From positions 1 through 36,053 of the forward strand of contig JAYMSP010001111.1 in assembly GCA_036897095.1 (NCBI GenBank): a stretch of 36,053 nucleotides of DNA. Reading direction: 5' to 3'. The notes below the pieces were generated by a model, which was not told the DNA's origin, ran no database searches, and saw only the letters and a program-made list of their open reading frames with translations. This document shows, in pieces, positions 1 through 12,561 of this stretch. Position 1 is the first letter of the stretch; the number at the start of each line of letters is the position of its first letter. This DNA is from Plantago elongata (lineage: Eukaryota; Streptophyta; Magnoliopsida; Lamiales; Plantaginaceae). A program made the translations under genes and the position numbers.

Positions 1-600
1 GAGCGATGTATTTAGGAAAAATTCCTTTCTTTCTACTTTATAGGTCTCCACAATGTGTTCTCGGGGTATGTGCCCGAGGGGGGTGGGGGTGTAAGAAAGA
101 AACTACGATATGTGAAATTGTATTTGTAGAACGATAATTTATGTCTTTTGTAGGATGACACATACCAAGTGCGAGGAGGGGTTGGTAAAAACAACATGTA
201 ATATTGTATTTGTAAAATAATAATTCATTTATGTGTATGATCAGGTGACCGCACACCAACCATGAAGTTGTTTGAAACAACCTTTACGCTTTTCATGTAC
301 TTTGGAGATTCAAACTGAACTATTGTATATTTTTGTTTCAGAAACATGTACCAAACCTAATTAGACTTTATACTATAATTCGGAATTCGTTATAAATTAA
401 AGTTAATCTTTTTTTACTTATATTTGAAGTAAACCATTCCGTATCATCGTCACGGGTCAATGCTATTGTTATTGATTCGCGTAACCATATTTATTTATTC
501 GTTGTCACTGTTCCAGAATCTCTAATTCCAAAATGTGTCTCACATGTTTGAAAGGCCCATCAATTAAGCTCTAAGTTAAAATGTTGATAAAGATTGGTGT
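1..600. other. Gene-free 5' flank
   Basis: I see no coding exon here; the short open frames lack family motifs. Positions about 110-250 contain two diverged copies of a motif around 'attgtatttgta', suggesting an old local duplication. Positions 435-466 resemble a Helitron 3' terminus and are listed separately. Confidence 0.5.
435..466 (+). mobile_element. Degenerate Helitron 3' terminus-like sequence
   Basis: The sequence holds a short hairpin candidate (CCGT...ACGG) followed about 10 bases later by CTAT, where a Helitron would end in CTAG or a similar CTRR. It aligns base for base along most of its length with the terminus at 23329-23360, sharing the ATTCCGT, CATCGT and ACG blocks in the same order. 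No matching coding region lies upstream inside the window, so it would be a non-autonomous or truncated relative. Confidence 0.4.
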
Positions 601-610
601 GATTTTGACG

Positions 611-1209
611 AGGGGTGTCCATCTAATTCGAAAATTAAAAAATTCGATTTGAATCGGTCAATCCGTTATTTTCGGATTAGCAGTTGTCCATTCGAAAATT
701 TCGAATTTAATCCGATCCGATCTGCAAATTTTCGGACTATCCACAATTTGAAGCCTCCGTTACTACTTACTACCTCTTTCATTTTTTCTTTCTTCAACGC
801 TATAACCCGAATTGATTTTCAGATTAGCAGTTGCCCATCCAAAATTTTCGGATTTAATCCAATTCAATCTGCGAATTTTTAGATTAATCACAATTTGAAG
901 CCTCCTTTACTACTTACTACCTCTTTCATTTTTTCTTTCTTGAAGACTATAATCTCTTTGGTATGATAAGAATTAAGAAATGGAAGAGTGAAGAGTCAGT
1001 TCTTAGATTTGCCATTTGGGATAAATTTGAAATTTGTAATAAAAAGCTATAGATTTTTCGGATTTTCAGATTAAATCCGATTCGTTTTGGGATTGATCTG
1101 AATTCGATCCGAAGATATGGTTCGGACTTCGAGTTGAGTAAAATTCTACTGTTCGGATTGGATTAATTGGAATTTCGAATTGAATTTGATCCGATCCATG
1201 CACACCCCT
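611..1209. mobile_element. MITE-like element with short inverted termini
   Basis: The left end reads AGGGGTGTCCAT and the right end, reverse-complemented, reads AGGGGTGTGCAT, an 11/12 match. The roughly 600 bp inside is AT-rich, non-coding and full of short permutations of TTCGGATT / AATCCGAA. The termini resemble those of hAT-type non-autonomous elements, but I could not find a convincing 8-bp target duplication, so the superfamily is unsure. Confidence 0.4.
671..965 (+). repeat. Imperfect tandem duplication, period about 147 bp
   Basis: Two adjacent copies share the block from 'attagcagttg' through 'cacaatttgaagcctcc' and the following pyrimidine-rich stretch. The CAATTTG landmark falls at 744 and again at 891. 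The copies differ by scattered substitutions. The repeat lies inside the MITE-like element. Confidence 0.75.
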
Positions 1210-4200
1210 ACATAGTATTTTAAGAAGTAGTAGAATGTTTTTGGAAAAATTCTAAGTTGTGATCAATTACCAATTCTCTTTTTTTTTTCATTTGAGAAAT
1301 TTACCAATTCTAAAAGATGCCTGAACTTTTAAATATTTAATTTTTTTTAATACAAGTGTTGACATATTCATTCAATATTCAGAAGCACTAGGCTACTTTC
1401 TTGGTGAAGTTACATTGTGCTCCAACTAATTACTCTTGGCCTAGCTCTAATCGGAAATTAGAGTGCAATGTTTTATTTATTTTACTTAAATAAAAACAAT
1501 GGTACTTTGTTTTTTTTCAGATGATTTTGTACGTTAACATTTGATGGAAGGGGGCTAACTTTTAAGAATTGAACAAAACCCTGTTTAAATTAACAAAAAG
1601 TTGTGGAAATACCTTTGCTTATATGACAGATAATTCTACACATGTGTGCTCATGCAACATATTTGCTTCCAGGTACAACTTGTTCAAGTGGTCACCAAAT
1701 TCATGTGATGTTTTTTAAGATCAATGTTTTTGTTTATGGTAATGCAGTATGTGTAATGGAATTTATTGGATTAGGAAGCAACATGCCATTCTTATACAGC
1801 ATAATACATCCAAATATCCAATGATCAAATACTTCATTTGGAGTTTAAAAGTGGGTTCAATATGATAGCCACCTAAATTATACCAACTAAAATTATAGTC
1901 ACTCTGAATTTAAATAGATAGTCATGTTTTAAATGACTAAATTATAATTCGTTAAAAATGATTCGTTTGTTTTCGACTATAGATTTGAAGAGAATGTTCT
2001 TATTCCACTATTCATTACTTAATATGGACAAAAATCGCTTCATACATTTAATTCTGAACTTTTGATTAATGGGTATTATTTCACTGTTCATTGATTGTGA
2101 CACCTCTAAATTGAACCAAAAGTTTCATTTGACAACAAAAAAAATATTTGAGCGTTGTTTGTATTTAGTCCAGAAATATTATTGGACTTTTATTTGGTCA
2201 TTTGACAATTTTCTTCTTCATTTTTTATTTCTTTTAAAATTAAATACTTTTTCTTATTTCTTTTAAAATTTCATATTTCACATTATTTTAAATATTATTA
2301 ATTAATTATATATTACTAATACTAATACTAATCAAATACTTCAAAGTAGTTATTAGTCCCAAAAGTAATTTCTCCACTACTTTTACAATTTTATATATCA
2401 TTTTTCTTAAAACTACCCATAAAATTAAGAAATTATTAGTCGAGTATATAATCGTGTGTCAATAATTCACGTGAATGAACTTTTTTACTTGCAAAACTTT
2501 ACAATTTAATATTATAAAGAAAAATAGGCGGGATCTGCGTGTCAAATTTACTTGTATAATATTAAATAAAATATCAAAAGATACATTATATAAAAATAAA
2601 ATAATTACATTACATTAAATTAAATAGTAGGACTCATAGATTGAAGAAATAGTTCATTTAATCATGTGTTATGTTTGTTTTTTTTTTTTTGTCAAATAAG
2701 TTTTTTGTTGCCTTCAAAATTTCACGTTGGATAAAATATGTGTGTTATAATTTATAAATTGAAGTAAAATAAGTTATCATTAATATTATTAGTAATATCA
2801 AAATTAAATATAAATACTATAATAATCGAATATAATTACATATTTTGATATGATTAATTTTATTATAGATTTTATTTATTTTATTAAACTTAAGAATTAT
2901 ATAAGATATTTAGAATAAAATTATAAAAATATATGTAAAAATAGTTCATGGATAAAAAATACAAATGAAATGTGTTTACAAATTAAATTTTTACGAACCA
3001 AAATGCGAACTAAAATATTCATGAAACATTTCACATTAAACTTTTATCTTAATTAATTAAAATATAATCATATAATATAAATAATATTATAATTTAATAT
3101 GGTAATTATTACATTCATTATAAATATTATGATAATTAATATATCTCAATATTTTAATTTATATATTATTATTCTTAATATTATTATTATAATCAATTAT
3201 ATAACAATGAATAAAAATATGAATTAAGTATACTAATTTAAGTAAGTAATTATATTTAATTAAATATAATGATTGAGATTTTGGGAGGATAATTTAATTT
3301 TTATTATTTTATTTAAAGAAAAAGATGACTCATTCGATGGCAAGTAGCCAACATCTCCAGTTTTAGTAAGCAAAAAGTCGTTGGATGCTTCTGAAGAGGT
3401 CAACATATTTTCAACTATAGCCGCTAGCGGATGGACACTTACCACGTGCATGGATTTCACTGGTCGCTTGATTTTCCGAACATAAATATGAACACTAAGA
3501 ATTTCTTACTAGCTGTTTGGAAACAATTGTAATCGGTTAATTTGGCTCGATGAACAGTGATTTGACCTAAAATACACTTCAAATATCTCCATTTCAATTC
3601 CATTCCAAACATAATTTCATCAAAATCCATTTAAATGACCATTTTAAGCTCTATACCAATCAACCCCTTAATTTTTCGAAACTAACGAATTCATAATTTT
3701 TAAATAGTAATTTAATAAGTGTTATAAGTGGTCGAGATTCATACCAAACGGATCCTAATAGCCTAACACATTGGTTAAGATGTAATATAACAACTTGTAC
3801 TACATCATTAATGGAACACTTAATTATTACGTAAAAAACAGCAGAGTTGCAGCCTATAGTGGTAAGGGTCAGTGAGTTTTTAATACACTATTGCATCATA
3901 AACCCTGCCAATGTACCTCATCGTAAGTAGATTAAATCTAGATTTGGCTTGCCATTGGACTATACCAGTTGACCTAAGAAATCCACAATGAGGGAGACTA
4001 TCAAACACCAGTGTAATCTCTGAGATCAAAACGTAGTTAAAAAATTAGTCCGAATAATTAACTGGTAATTAATTATGTAATTTTATTTATATAAATTTTA
4101 TTATTAAAATAATTTATAAAACTGAAACACTAGTGTAGAACATCTTATTTGTATGAAATTTTCAAATTCTAACTCAAAACTTAACCTGTGAATTTGTATG

Positions 4201-4719
4201 ATACACACAAATGTTTATCATACATAATTCCTTTCTTTTTCTTTTTTGAAATAGTAACCATTTACATAATAACATTTGGATCTTGAGGGTTATTGGAATA
4301 ATTTAAATTTTAAACAAACGGTACAAAGACGAATTTATTGAACGAGATCTCAACAAATGCTCCTTGAAAAATATTGGTATTGGCCTCTGTGTTGAAAATG
4401 GAGTAAATTATTAAACAATAACCAACTTTCCAAATAAAAAATAAGAAAAAATAGACTGGAATTGTAGAAAGGAATGGATATGGACTTTAGAGCAGAAGAG
4501 TATGCACATATTTCTCACTTCCTTTACTTTATCTGTAACTGAATCCTCAATCATAGGCTCACTCAATTGAGTAAAGTATCGCCATCTTTGAAAGAGTTAC
4601 AGTAACTTAAAAATCTTTCAAGATTGTAGTACTAATAGTCCATCTACTCTACTGGACTCTACACTCTCTGTTCATCTTCAGCTGAGCTGAACAAAACAGA
4701 AAGCCATTCAATTCAAGAA
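1210..4719. other. Long AT-rich intergenic region upstream of the TBL array
   Basis: No coding exon is supported. Positions about 2250-3300 are extremely AT-rich with many runs of A and T. Positions 3546-3645 match, in inverted orientation, a MITE-like element near 27 kb (listed separately). The last 200 bp before 4720 are the presumed promoter and 5' UTR of TBL copy 1; no single core-promoter element stands out. Confidence 0.5.
3546..3645 (-). mobile_element. Diverged MITE copy, inverted relative of 27081-27240
   Basis: About 100 bp beginning CTCGATGAACAGTGATTTG aligns closely with the reverse complement of the element at 27081-27240, including the shared block CCTAAAATACACTT. A CTGTTTGG motif at 3513-3520 probably marks the near terminus, as in the other copy. 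The far end is decayed and I could not fix the boundary. Confidence 0.6.
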
Positions 4720-6688
4720 ATGGTGAGAAAAATATCCACCTGGAAATCTAGGTGGAATGCTCATCAAAACAGCGATTACTTTGCTATAAAGTTAGGAATC
4801 TCTGTTCTTTTTCTGGGTCTTCTTTTTATCATTCTGTATAGCAAATCTCGGATTCCATCACCGCCTGTGGCTTCTATTGATTCCCAAGATACTCGTAACC
4901 AGATTCCTTTTCAACAAGGTCCGTTAGTTCTCTTCAAGTTTCCAGCTTTATTATTGCATGTATGAATTAGTTGACTAATTTATACAGATTAGACTAGTGG
5001 AGTGGATTCATTTAATGGTTTACTACTTAGTCTCTGTAGACTGTATTGAAATGAATGAGTAGTACATGTATAGTCTATTATTAGTTTCATTCTGTTTGTG
5101 TTTGTTTTCATGATGTATAATATGGTACAGGACGCACAGATAGGGGAGAAAAATGTGATCTTTTTAATGGGGATTGGGTTTCTTATATGGGAGGACCTGC
5201 TTACACAAATATGACTTGTAATTTCATTGAGGACCACCAGAACTGTATGAAGAATGGTCGACCGGACTCAGATTATCTCTACTGGAGATGGAAACCTAGT
5301 GGATGTGATTTGCCTCGACTTGATGCCACTAGGTTTCTGCATTCTATGAGGAATAAGAATTGGGGGTGGATTGGTGATTCGATATCAAGGAACCACGTCC
5401 AGTCGTTTCTTTGCATTCTCTCAAAGGTAATGTGGATGGTGGAGTTAAGTTCATATTGTTCCATGAAGTTTATCTTATCCTGTTTTGCACGGAGCTGTTG
5501 TTAATGAATTGCAGATTGTGTTATGTGTTAATGAATGCACTGTGTGCCCCAGTGGTCCACTGTGTTAAATACTATAGAGCATGGTGTACTGTTTTAGATT
5601 TGTATTTGAGCATCTTGCTTCTATTTATGTTGGTGGAATTGCTTTGAGTTACAATGTCTGGTTTAAGTGAGTATTATATGCAGTTTAGGCCAATAACGTA
5701 ACCTCAAAAACAGTAGTTTTGCTTCTTCCTCGTTATGTTTGTTCTAGACACCAGGGTACATTATGCACTAACTATATCGACTTAACATGAATGGTTTGGT
5801 GTTAGTAGCTGAGCATCTGGTTCTACTCAGTTAATTAGATATCCTCGTTCCTTGTTTGGTGAGTACTTGTTTTTAAGGTTGTCTGGTTTCACTAACTTGT
5901 TGACTTAATTTCAGGCAGAAACGGCTAGTGAAGTTTACCATAGTGCGGACTACAAAAACAGAAAATGGGTCTTCCCATCATACAATTTCTCTGTTACTAT
6001 TACTTGGTCCCCGTTCCTTGCCAAAGCTGCTATTGCCGAAGATATAGACGGTGTTTCTACATCTGAAGTTGAACTCCATCTTGATGTACTGGATAGGAGC
6101 TGGGCTGATAAGTACAAGGATCTGGATTACATGGTAATTTCTAGTGGTAAATGGTTTCTTAGAAGTGCCATTTACTATGAGAATAATATCACTTTGGGAT
6201 GTCACTACTGCCCTAAAAAGAACTGTACAGAGGTCGGATTCAATTTTGCTTATCGCAAAGTCCTAAAGAATGTCTTCGACAACATTATAGCCTCAGATCA
6301 CAAGGGCATAATCTTTTTTAGGACATCCACACCAGATCACTTTGAAGGTGGGCAATGGTTCGAAGGGGGGTCTTGTAGAAGATCAGGACCGACAAAGGAA
6401 GGTGAGTTTGAGTTGGGTGATTTGAACCAAATTCTCCGGACGGTTGAACTGGAAGAATTTGAGAAGGCGTCACTTAAAGCTTCTGAAGCTGGAGTCAATC
6501 TCAAGCTTTTAGATGTCAATCCTCTTTCGTTATTGCGGCCAGACGGACACCCAGGTGCGTACAGATTCTTCCAACCATTTGCTAAAGACAAGAACGCAAA
6601 GATCATATATGATTGCCTGCATTGGTGTCTTCCTGGGCCTATAGATTCTTGGAATGATCTGATGGTGGAAATGGCAGTATCTGGTTAA
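4720..6688 (+). CDS. TBL copy 1: trichome birefringence-like O-acetyltransferase, intact
   Basis: Three exons, 4720-4918, 5131-5426 and 5915-6688, all with GT-AG borders, join in frame to give 422 aa. Residues about 22-42 form one membrane segment, so this is a predicted type II Golgi protein. A TBL domain follows, opening with CDLFNGDWV. The GDS motif has Ser150 (GDSISRNH), and the C-terminal DCLHWC motif supplies Asp398 and His401. In this family Ser, Asp and His form the esterase-like catalytic triad that acetylates wall polysaccharides. The sequence looks most like the TBL19-27 clade, which includes xyloglucan acetyltransferases; the substrate is inferred. It heads the array and is the most divergent from the others, with 'GKWFLRSAIYYENN' where they have 'xxWFxKxxIYYENN'. 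All catalytic motifs are present. Confidence 0.9.
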
Positions 6689-7555
6689 AACCAGCTCTTG
6701 TAGTCTTGCTACACAACTGAAGTTCTGCATGTGACTTTCACATCTCATGCACAAAATCCATTTAATGTGCACATTGATACAGATAGGAGGAATAAGTTTA
6801 CATACTAATCATCACACAGGAAAAAGCTGAAAATGTATTCTCTGTGCCATCTTATGCCTTGTGGTGCAGTATAGCTTTATAGAATCGTTTGTTCCCTTGT
6901 TGTACTCACTTTTTGAAATGACTCAAGAATCATACTACATGTTCTTTTGCAGAAGAGACTTATTCACTTTTTCTTCATTTATCTTTAGTCTGTCAAAATT
7001 GGAATTGTCTTGTTTGAGCTTTAACTAACTTCTAATAAGACAGGACTAGTAAATGCTTGCTATATAAATGGTTTTATAAAACACGAATTAGTTATAGCTA
7101 AACATCAGCTTTAACTCGATGCCAAGTAGTCCGGTGTTGAATCGGAGTGAAGCGAGTTCAGCTTTAAGTCGATGCCAAGTAGTCGTCTAGTGTGGAACCG
7201 GAGTGAACAGTCGCTCCAGTTGAATTATTAGGAAGAGAAAAGTAAACAATCTCAGCTGTCAAACTTGAATTTCCTTTATAATATTAATAACGATGGCGGC
7301 TACCATAGGCCATCTACGTGAGAATACAGACAGAGTGACAGCTAATGAATGTCGTCAGATTTGATTGAATGACTCAAATAAAAAGGCATGTTAGTCTTTG
7401 AGAAAAGTAAAAGGAAGAGAAGAGACCCATGTTTTATTCCAGTTTTAAGATATTAGACTAGTTTCTTTGAGATTTCATCAGACATGCTTCAACTCTGTCT
7501 GTCAAATTGATATACATGTAGTTTCACAGTGAGTCTACAGGAAGGAATAAGAAGT
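6689..7555. other. Spacer between TBL copies 1 and 2
   Basis: This holds the 3' UTR of copy 1 and the promoter of copy 2. It contains a 53-bp tandem repeat (listed separately). The last 150 bp, including 'catgttttattccag' and 'gagatttcatca', are homologous to the sequence just before copy 4 (about 13430-13520), so the promoter was duplicated with the gene. No extra gene is seen. Confidence 0.6.
7106..7210 (+). repeat. Two-copy tandem repeat, period 53 bp
   Basis: The block 'cagctttaa(c/g)tcgatgccaagtagt' occurs at 7106 and again at 7159, each followed by a related 'ggagtgaa' stretch. It lies about 350 bp upstream of TBL copy 2, in presumptive promoter sequence. I did not see it before the other copies. 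Confidence 0.75.
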
Positions 7556-9684
7556 ATGTCTCATATGTACAAGAGTTCCTCCGCTATAAAGCTTGGCATC
7601 TACATCCTCTTGCTCAGTTTTGCATTCTTGTTTCTTTACAATCTTTCTTCCGGAATTTCTCAACTCCCTGAGACTACTCCTCCTCTCAAGAATATTAGTA
7701 GTACTGATTATGATACTCAAACTCTCAAGAATATTACTAGTACTACTAATGATACTTCCTTACCGATTTTCGACTCTTCTAATTCCCAAGTATATGAAGA
7801 TGAGATTGCACCAGGTAAATATTATTTTCTCTCTCTAGTGCCTTTTAGTTCTTTTTGTACACTGATAGTGAAGAGAACATTTTTAGATACATAGATTGTA
7901 ATGTTTTTGGTCTAATCTCCATGAATTTACAATTGCTTAGCAATAGTAATCTGCATCATGCGTTTTCATAGTTGTATAGTATAAGTCATTCTGCAATACA
8001 TTTCTGTAGGTGATTTATATACTTGCTGGTTCAGCTTGTTAAAACAAGTCCCATCATTGATGCACCATTGTTTTCATAACTAGTTTTGGTTGAGTGATGT
8101 GTAGTAAACGAGTTCCATTACTTTTGCCTTGGTAGATACAGAAATTACTGCAGAATGTAATCTTTTCGTCGGAGAATGGGTTCCGAGTGAATTAGGGCCT
8201 ATCTACACAAAAGACTGCAACTTCATTGACGGCGACCAGAACTGTTTACTCAATGGGCGGTCGGACACAGGGTACCTATACTGGATGTGGAAGCCACAGG
8301 GTTGCGAGTTACCCAGATTTGATCCAGGCAGGTTTCTTGAGTCGATGCATGATAAAGTTTTGGGGATGATTGGTGATTCAATATCCAGAAACCACGCCCA
8401 GTCATTAATTTGCATGCTCTCCACGGTAAACATATCTGAAGTTACCACTACTATTTGCGATTTATATCTTGTTTTCCGTAGATCAATCTGATTGATACTA
8501 TACCTGCTCGTTGCTTTAATGTATGTGACCATATCATGTAAATTAGCTGGAACAACTTGGTTTTGGATGCAACATATGTTTGTTAGTTTTGGGATATCTT
8601 GCAGTTGTAGATGTGAAATGTAGTAAATCATATGTGACCCTCACTGCTACTAATCGCCGGTGGACTAATATGTTGTTCCACAAGCCAGGCGGAATGGGTG
8701 AAACGTGTACTTGCCTTCGTATGCTGATGCTAATAATCAAGTACAAACACATAGATTGCACTTATAGACAGATGGAGATGTGAAATGTAGCTTTTCCCCT
8801 GGCTTTCATTCCTTGAAATGAATTCTGTGCATTCCCCGATGTACTCTTCTCTACTCTGTAAGTTCACCAGGTTCGATCAATTGGACTCTTACGATAAGGC
8901 TATTCCATTTCAGGTTGAGGAGGCTGTTTTGGTATACCATGATGAGAGCTGGAAAAACAAAATGTGGCGTTTTCCCTCTTACAACTTCACCGTATCAAGT
9001 ATCTGGTCCCCTTTACTTGCAAAAGCTGAAATTTTCGAAGATAGGAATGGAGTTTCCTCATCTGAGATAGAATTGCATCTCGACGTCCTTGACAGTAGTT
9101 GGACTGAGCAATACATTAACTTTGATTATGTGCTATTCGCTACTGGAGCATGGTTCACCAAGGGTGTAATCTACTACGAAAACAACACCATTCTAGGTTG
9201 TTATCGTTGCTCCATGCAAAACATTACCCAGTATGATTACTATTCTGCTCACCGCAAAGTCATCAAACAAGTCTATGACAATATAATTGCATCGAATCAC
9301 AAGGGAACGATCATCTACAGGACCATGTCACCCAGTCACTTTGAGTACGGGAACTGGACTAGTGGTGGAACATGTAACAGAACTGTGCCAGATAATGCAG
9401 GGGAAGTACAGTCCAACGACATTGACAAGAATTTCCATAATACAGAACTGGAGGAATTCAACAGCGCGTTGGTCAAGGCTTCAGAAAGTGGCGTAAATCT
9501 AAAGATTCTTGATGTGAGTAACCTCGCGTTGCGGAGGCCCGATGGACACGTTGGGCAGACTAGGCACTTTCCGAAACCTAGCGATAGTGGCATGCCTATC
9601 AGTGACTGCCTGCATTGGTGTGTTCCTGGTCCTATTGATTATTGGAATGACTTGTTGATGGAAATTCTGCATGCCTATGAGTAA
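7556..9684 (+). CDS. TBL copy 2: trichome birefringence-like O-acetyltransferase, intact
   Basis: Exons 7556-7814, 8136-8425 and 8914-9684 join in frame to 439 aa. The start is the first ATG of the exon; an in-frame GTG further upstream is not a plausible plant start. A membrane segment lies at residues about 12-33 (IYILLLSFAFLFLYNL). The stem after it is longer than in the paralogues because of a 13-codon internal duplication rich in N-glycosylation sequons. The TBL domain begins CNLFVGEWVP. Catalytic motifs are GDSISRNH (Ser168) and DCLHWC (Asp414, His417). The protein pairs best with copy 4: both have 'CSxxNIT' and 'HFEYGNWT', and both have 'RRPDGH' where copies 1, 3 and 5 have 'LRPDGH'. 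Predicted Golgi wall-polysaccharide O-acetyltransferase; substrate unknown. Confidence 0.9.
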
Positions 9685-10528
9685 ATAAAACTTGTTGGTC
9701 AATTGTAAAGTCATACAATACTGATGTACTTAGAGAAAAAGATTACACGGATAAGTTCAATTGATTAATGATGTCCCGATCCAAGCTGACAATATCCAGA
9801 GGTGACTCTTCCAAGTTGTTGGCCCAGACATGGAATTTGGAGCTTCCAAGAAGATCCAATTTTTACGCTTTAATGGAATCTTTGCCTTCTCAAGTTTGTT
9901 TTTTCCATAAAATTTACGAAGAAGAAGATGGCTGAAACTGTCATAAGTTAATTCTAAAGTTTTATGAGTTGTAAGTATATTGCAAAATGTAAAATATTGA
10001 GACAAATATATTGGAAGATGAAATTCATCTTTAGATAAATTAAATAAATAATAAAATAAAAACTTTATTAAAATCAACATAAACGTTGTTTTTAAGGTTT
10101 ATTTAAGTTGAGAACCTAATTATACTTAAGGATTTCTGAAAATTTAACTGTTTGAGAAAGTATTTGATTGTATTTTATCAATTAAAATTAAATATTTTAT
10201 ATAAAATGTTTAATTTAAATGGGAAGATTAAAAAATGTATCGAACTTTTACGGGAGAGTTTGAAAGAAGACCAAACCGGGTGGGGATGGTTGGTACGTCA
10301 TAAAGACATAAAGTGGCCTATTGGTACTACCGACACATACATAATTTCATTGAGCTGTTGAGCACTCCAAGAACCATACAATTCAAGTGTGTTTTCAAGT
10401 TTCAATTACTCACACACACACTTCAATACAATCGAAATTTCTGATAATGCTCAATTTTGCTGTAAATTTAGAATGAGGGAACTGGATAATTGAAGAAGAA
10501 GAAGAAGAAAATCAGCTGTTGCAAAATT
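9685..10528. other. Spacer between TBL copies 2 and 3
   Basis: Non-coding and AT-rich. It carries the 3' UTR of copy 2 and the promoter of copy 3. A short purine tract (GAA repeats near 10494-10510) lies just before the copy 3 start codon. I see no additional gene or recognisable element. Confidence 0.5.
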
Positions 10529-12561
10529 ATGCCTCACACGAGTGAATCTGCTATGAAGCTCAGCATCGTAATTATCTTACTCAGTTTCACAATCTTGTTT
10601 CTTTACAATCTCTCCTCTGTAATTTATCCACTTTCCGACACTACCTCAATCGACAATTCCGACAACACCCCATCACTCCTCTTAATTCCTTCCAATTTCC
10701 CAGAAGACCAAGATGAGATTTTGCAAGGTAATTTTCATTTCTGCACTTTTCTTGAATGTCATATTATACTTCCTGTACTGATTTATTGGCATATGTGAAG
10801 GAGAAGAAGGTGATTTTTCATATGGAAGATTGTCGATTTAATGTCGGTGATGATTTGCACAGTGAGATTTTAGATGAATTTAGCTACATTTTAACCTTAA
10901 CACATCTCTGTAGATCTATATGCTTGTATTTGTCTGTTAAGTGATTGATAACTGTGATGGAGGGTTTTGCACATGTAGTAACCAGGCATTATTTAATTAT
11001 TGTTGTTTTTTTTAATTGTAGATATAGAGACATTAAGAAAATGTGATGTTTTCGTTGGAGAATGGGTTCCTACTGAAGCAGGACCTATCTACTCAAATGT
11101 GACTTGCAGCTTCATTGACCAAGAACGGGATTGCTTATCGAACGGGAGGCCAGACAGACGGTTTCTTTACTGGAGGTGGAGTCCTTATGGATGTGAGTTG
11201 CCCAGATTTAATCCAAGGAGGTTTCTTCGGTCTATGCGTAATAAAGTCTTGGGGTTGATAGGTGATTCCATATCAAGAAACCATGCCCAATCATTAGTCT
11301 GCATGCTCTCCACGGTAAAGCTTGTGTACTACTCTTTCGTAGACTAGTTCTTGTGTTCCGCAAATCAAATTCCTGAAAATTGTTAGTGAACATAGCATGT
11401 AATATAACTGGAATGGCATGGCTGGGAGAATGCGAGACAGTTATTAATATGCCCAGTGACACACATATACGCATTATTTGCGTGTAAATGCATATGGAGA
11501 CTGAAATCTAACATTTTCCTACGACATTCTTTTCTTTAAGTTGCTTTTGTGTGTACGTGCATGTATGTATTGCAGATTTCCTCTAACTGCATCATCCAGT
11601 GTCAATCATTCTAATTTCCAATTAAACTTAACTAAGGAATTTCAGCTTTTGATGACTGTATCTCAGATTTCCACATACATGTTCAGGAGGCTGATTGTTC
11701 TCACTTTCTGATTCTATATAAAAGGTTGTTCATACGTCGATTTTATTTTATTTTATTATTTTAACTAAAAACAAGGCTATCCCCCTCCAGGTTGAGAAGG
11801 CTGTTTTGGTGTACCATGATAAGAGTTTCAAAACCAGAAGATGGCTTTTTCCTTCGTTCAACTTCACCATTTCGCTTATTTGGTCCCCTTTACTTGCCAA
11901 AGCTAAAACTTTTGAAAACGATGATGGTGTTGCCTCGGCTGAGATGGAACTGCATCTTGATATTCTAGATAATAAATGGACAGACCATTACAACAACTTC
12001 GATTACATGATATTTTCAACTGGTGATTGGTTCACCAAAGCTACAATCTACTACGAAAACAACATCATTTTAGGTTGTCATTATTGTCCCAAAAGGAACC
12101 TCACGGAGCTTGGTTACACTTTTGCTCACCGCAGAGTCATCAGGAGAGTTCTTGATTTCATAGCTACATCAGAACACAAGGGCATGGTCATCTACAGAAC
12201 TATCACACCCAATCATTTTGAGAACGGGGACTGGACTACTGGAGGAACATGTAACCGAACTATACCAGCTAAGGCAGGTGAACTTGAGTCCAACGGATAT
12301 GACAAAGATTTCCATGAGACAGAACTGGAGGAGTTCAACAGAGTGTCAGATAAAGTTTCTGAAAATGGCGTCAATCTAAAGCTCTTTAACGTGAGTTACC
12401 TTGCGTCATTGAGACCTGATGGACATGTTGGCCTTTATAGACCCTACCAGACATTTGGTAGCACCGGGAAGCCTATCAGTGACTGCCTGCATTGGTGTAT
12501 ACCTGGCCCTATTGATTATTGGAATGATTTGTTGATGGAGATGTTGTTAGTAAATGGTTAA
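10529..12561 (+). CDS. TBL copy 3: trichome birefringence-like O-acetyltransferase, intact
   Basis: Exons 10529-10727, 11022-11314 and 11791-12561 join in frame to 420 aa. The ATG at 10529 is the first in the exon; an upstream in-frame TTG was discounted. One membrane segment lies at residues about 10-28, then a short Ser/Asn-rich stem. The TBL domain opens CDVFVGEWVP, with GDSISRNH (Ser149) and DCLHWC (Asp395, His398). The protein pairs with copy 5: both share 'FENGDWTTGGTCNRTIPA'-type sequence and 'GLYRPYQT', and both end 'LLVN(G/D)'. All motifs expected for an active enzyme are present. The donor and acceptor positions match copies 1, 2 and 4 in phase (1, then 0). Predicted Golgi O-acetyltransferase of wall polysaccharides; exact substrate unknown. 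Confidence 0.9.

Noticed and set aside
1642..1824. 60-aa plus-strand frame in the left intergenic region
   Set aside because: No motif, no similarity to anything I recognise, and it is within the length expected by chance.
8818..8913. Open frame running into TBL copy 2 exon 3 from an ATG in intron 2
   Set aside because: The other copies have intron sequence here, and the conserved CAG acceptor at 8911-8913 followed by VEEAVLVYHD marks the exon start.
10490..10528. Upstream N-terminal extension of TBL copy 3 (Met plus a Lys run)
   Set aside because: It relies on a TTG start and a GAA/AAG purine tract; the ATG at 10529 matches the starts of the paralogues.
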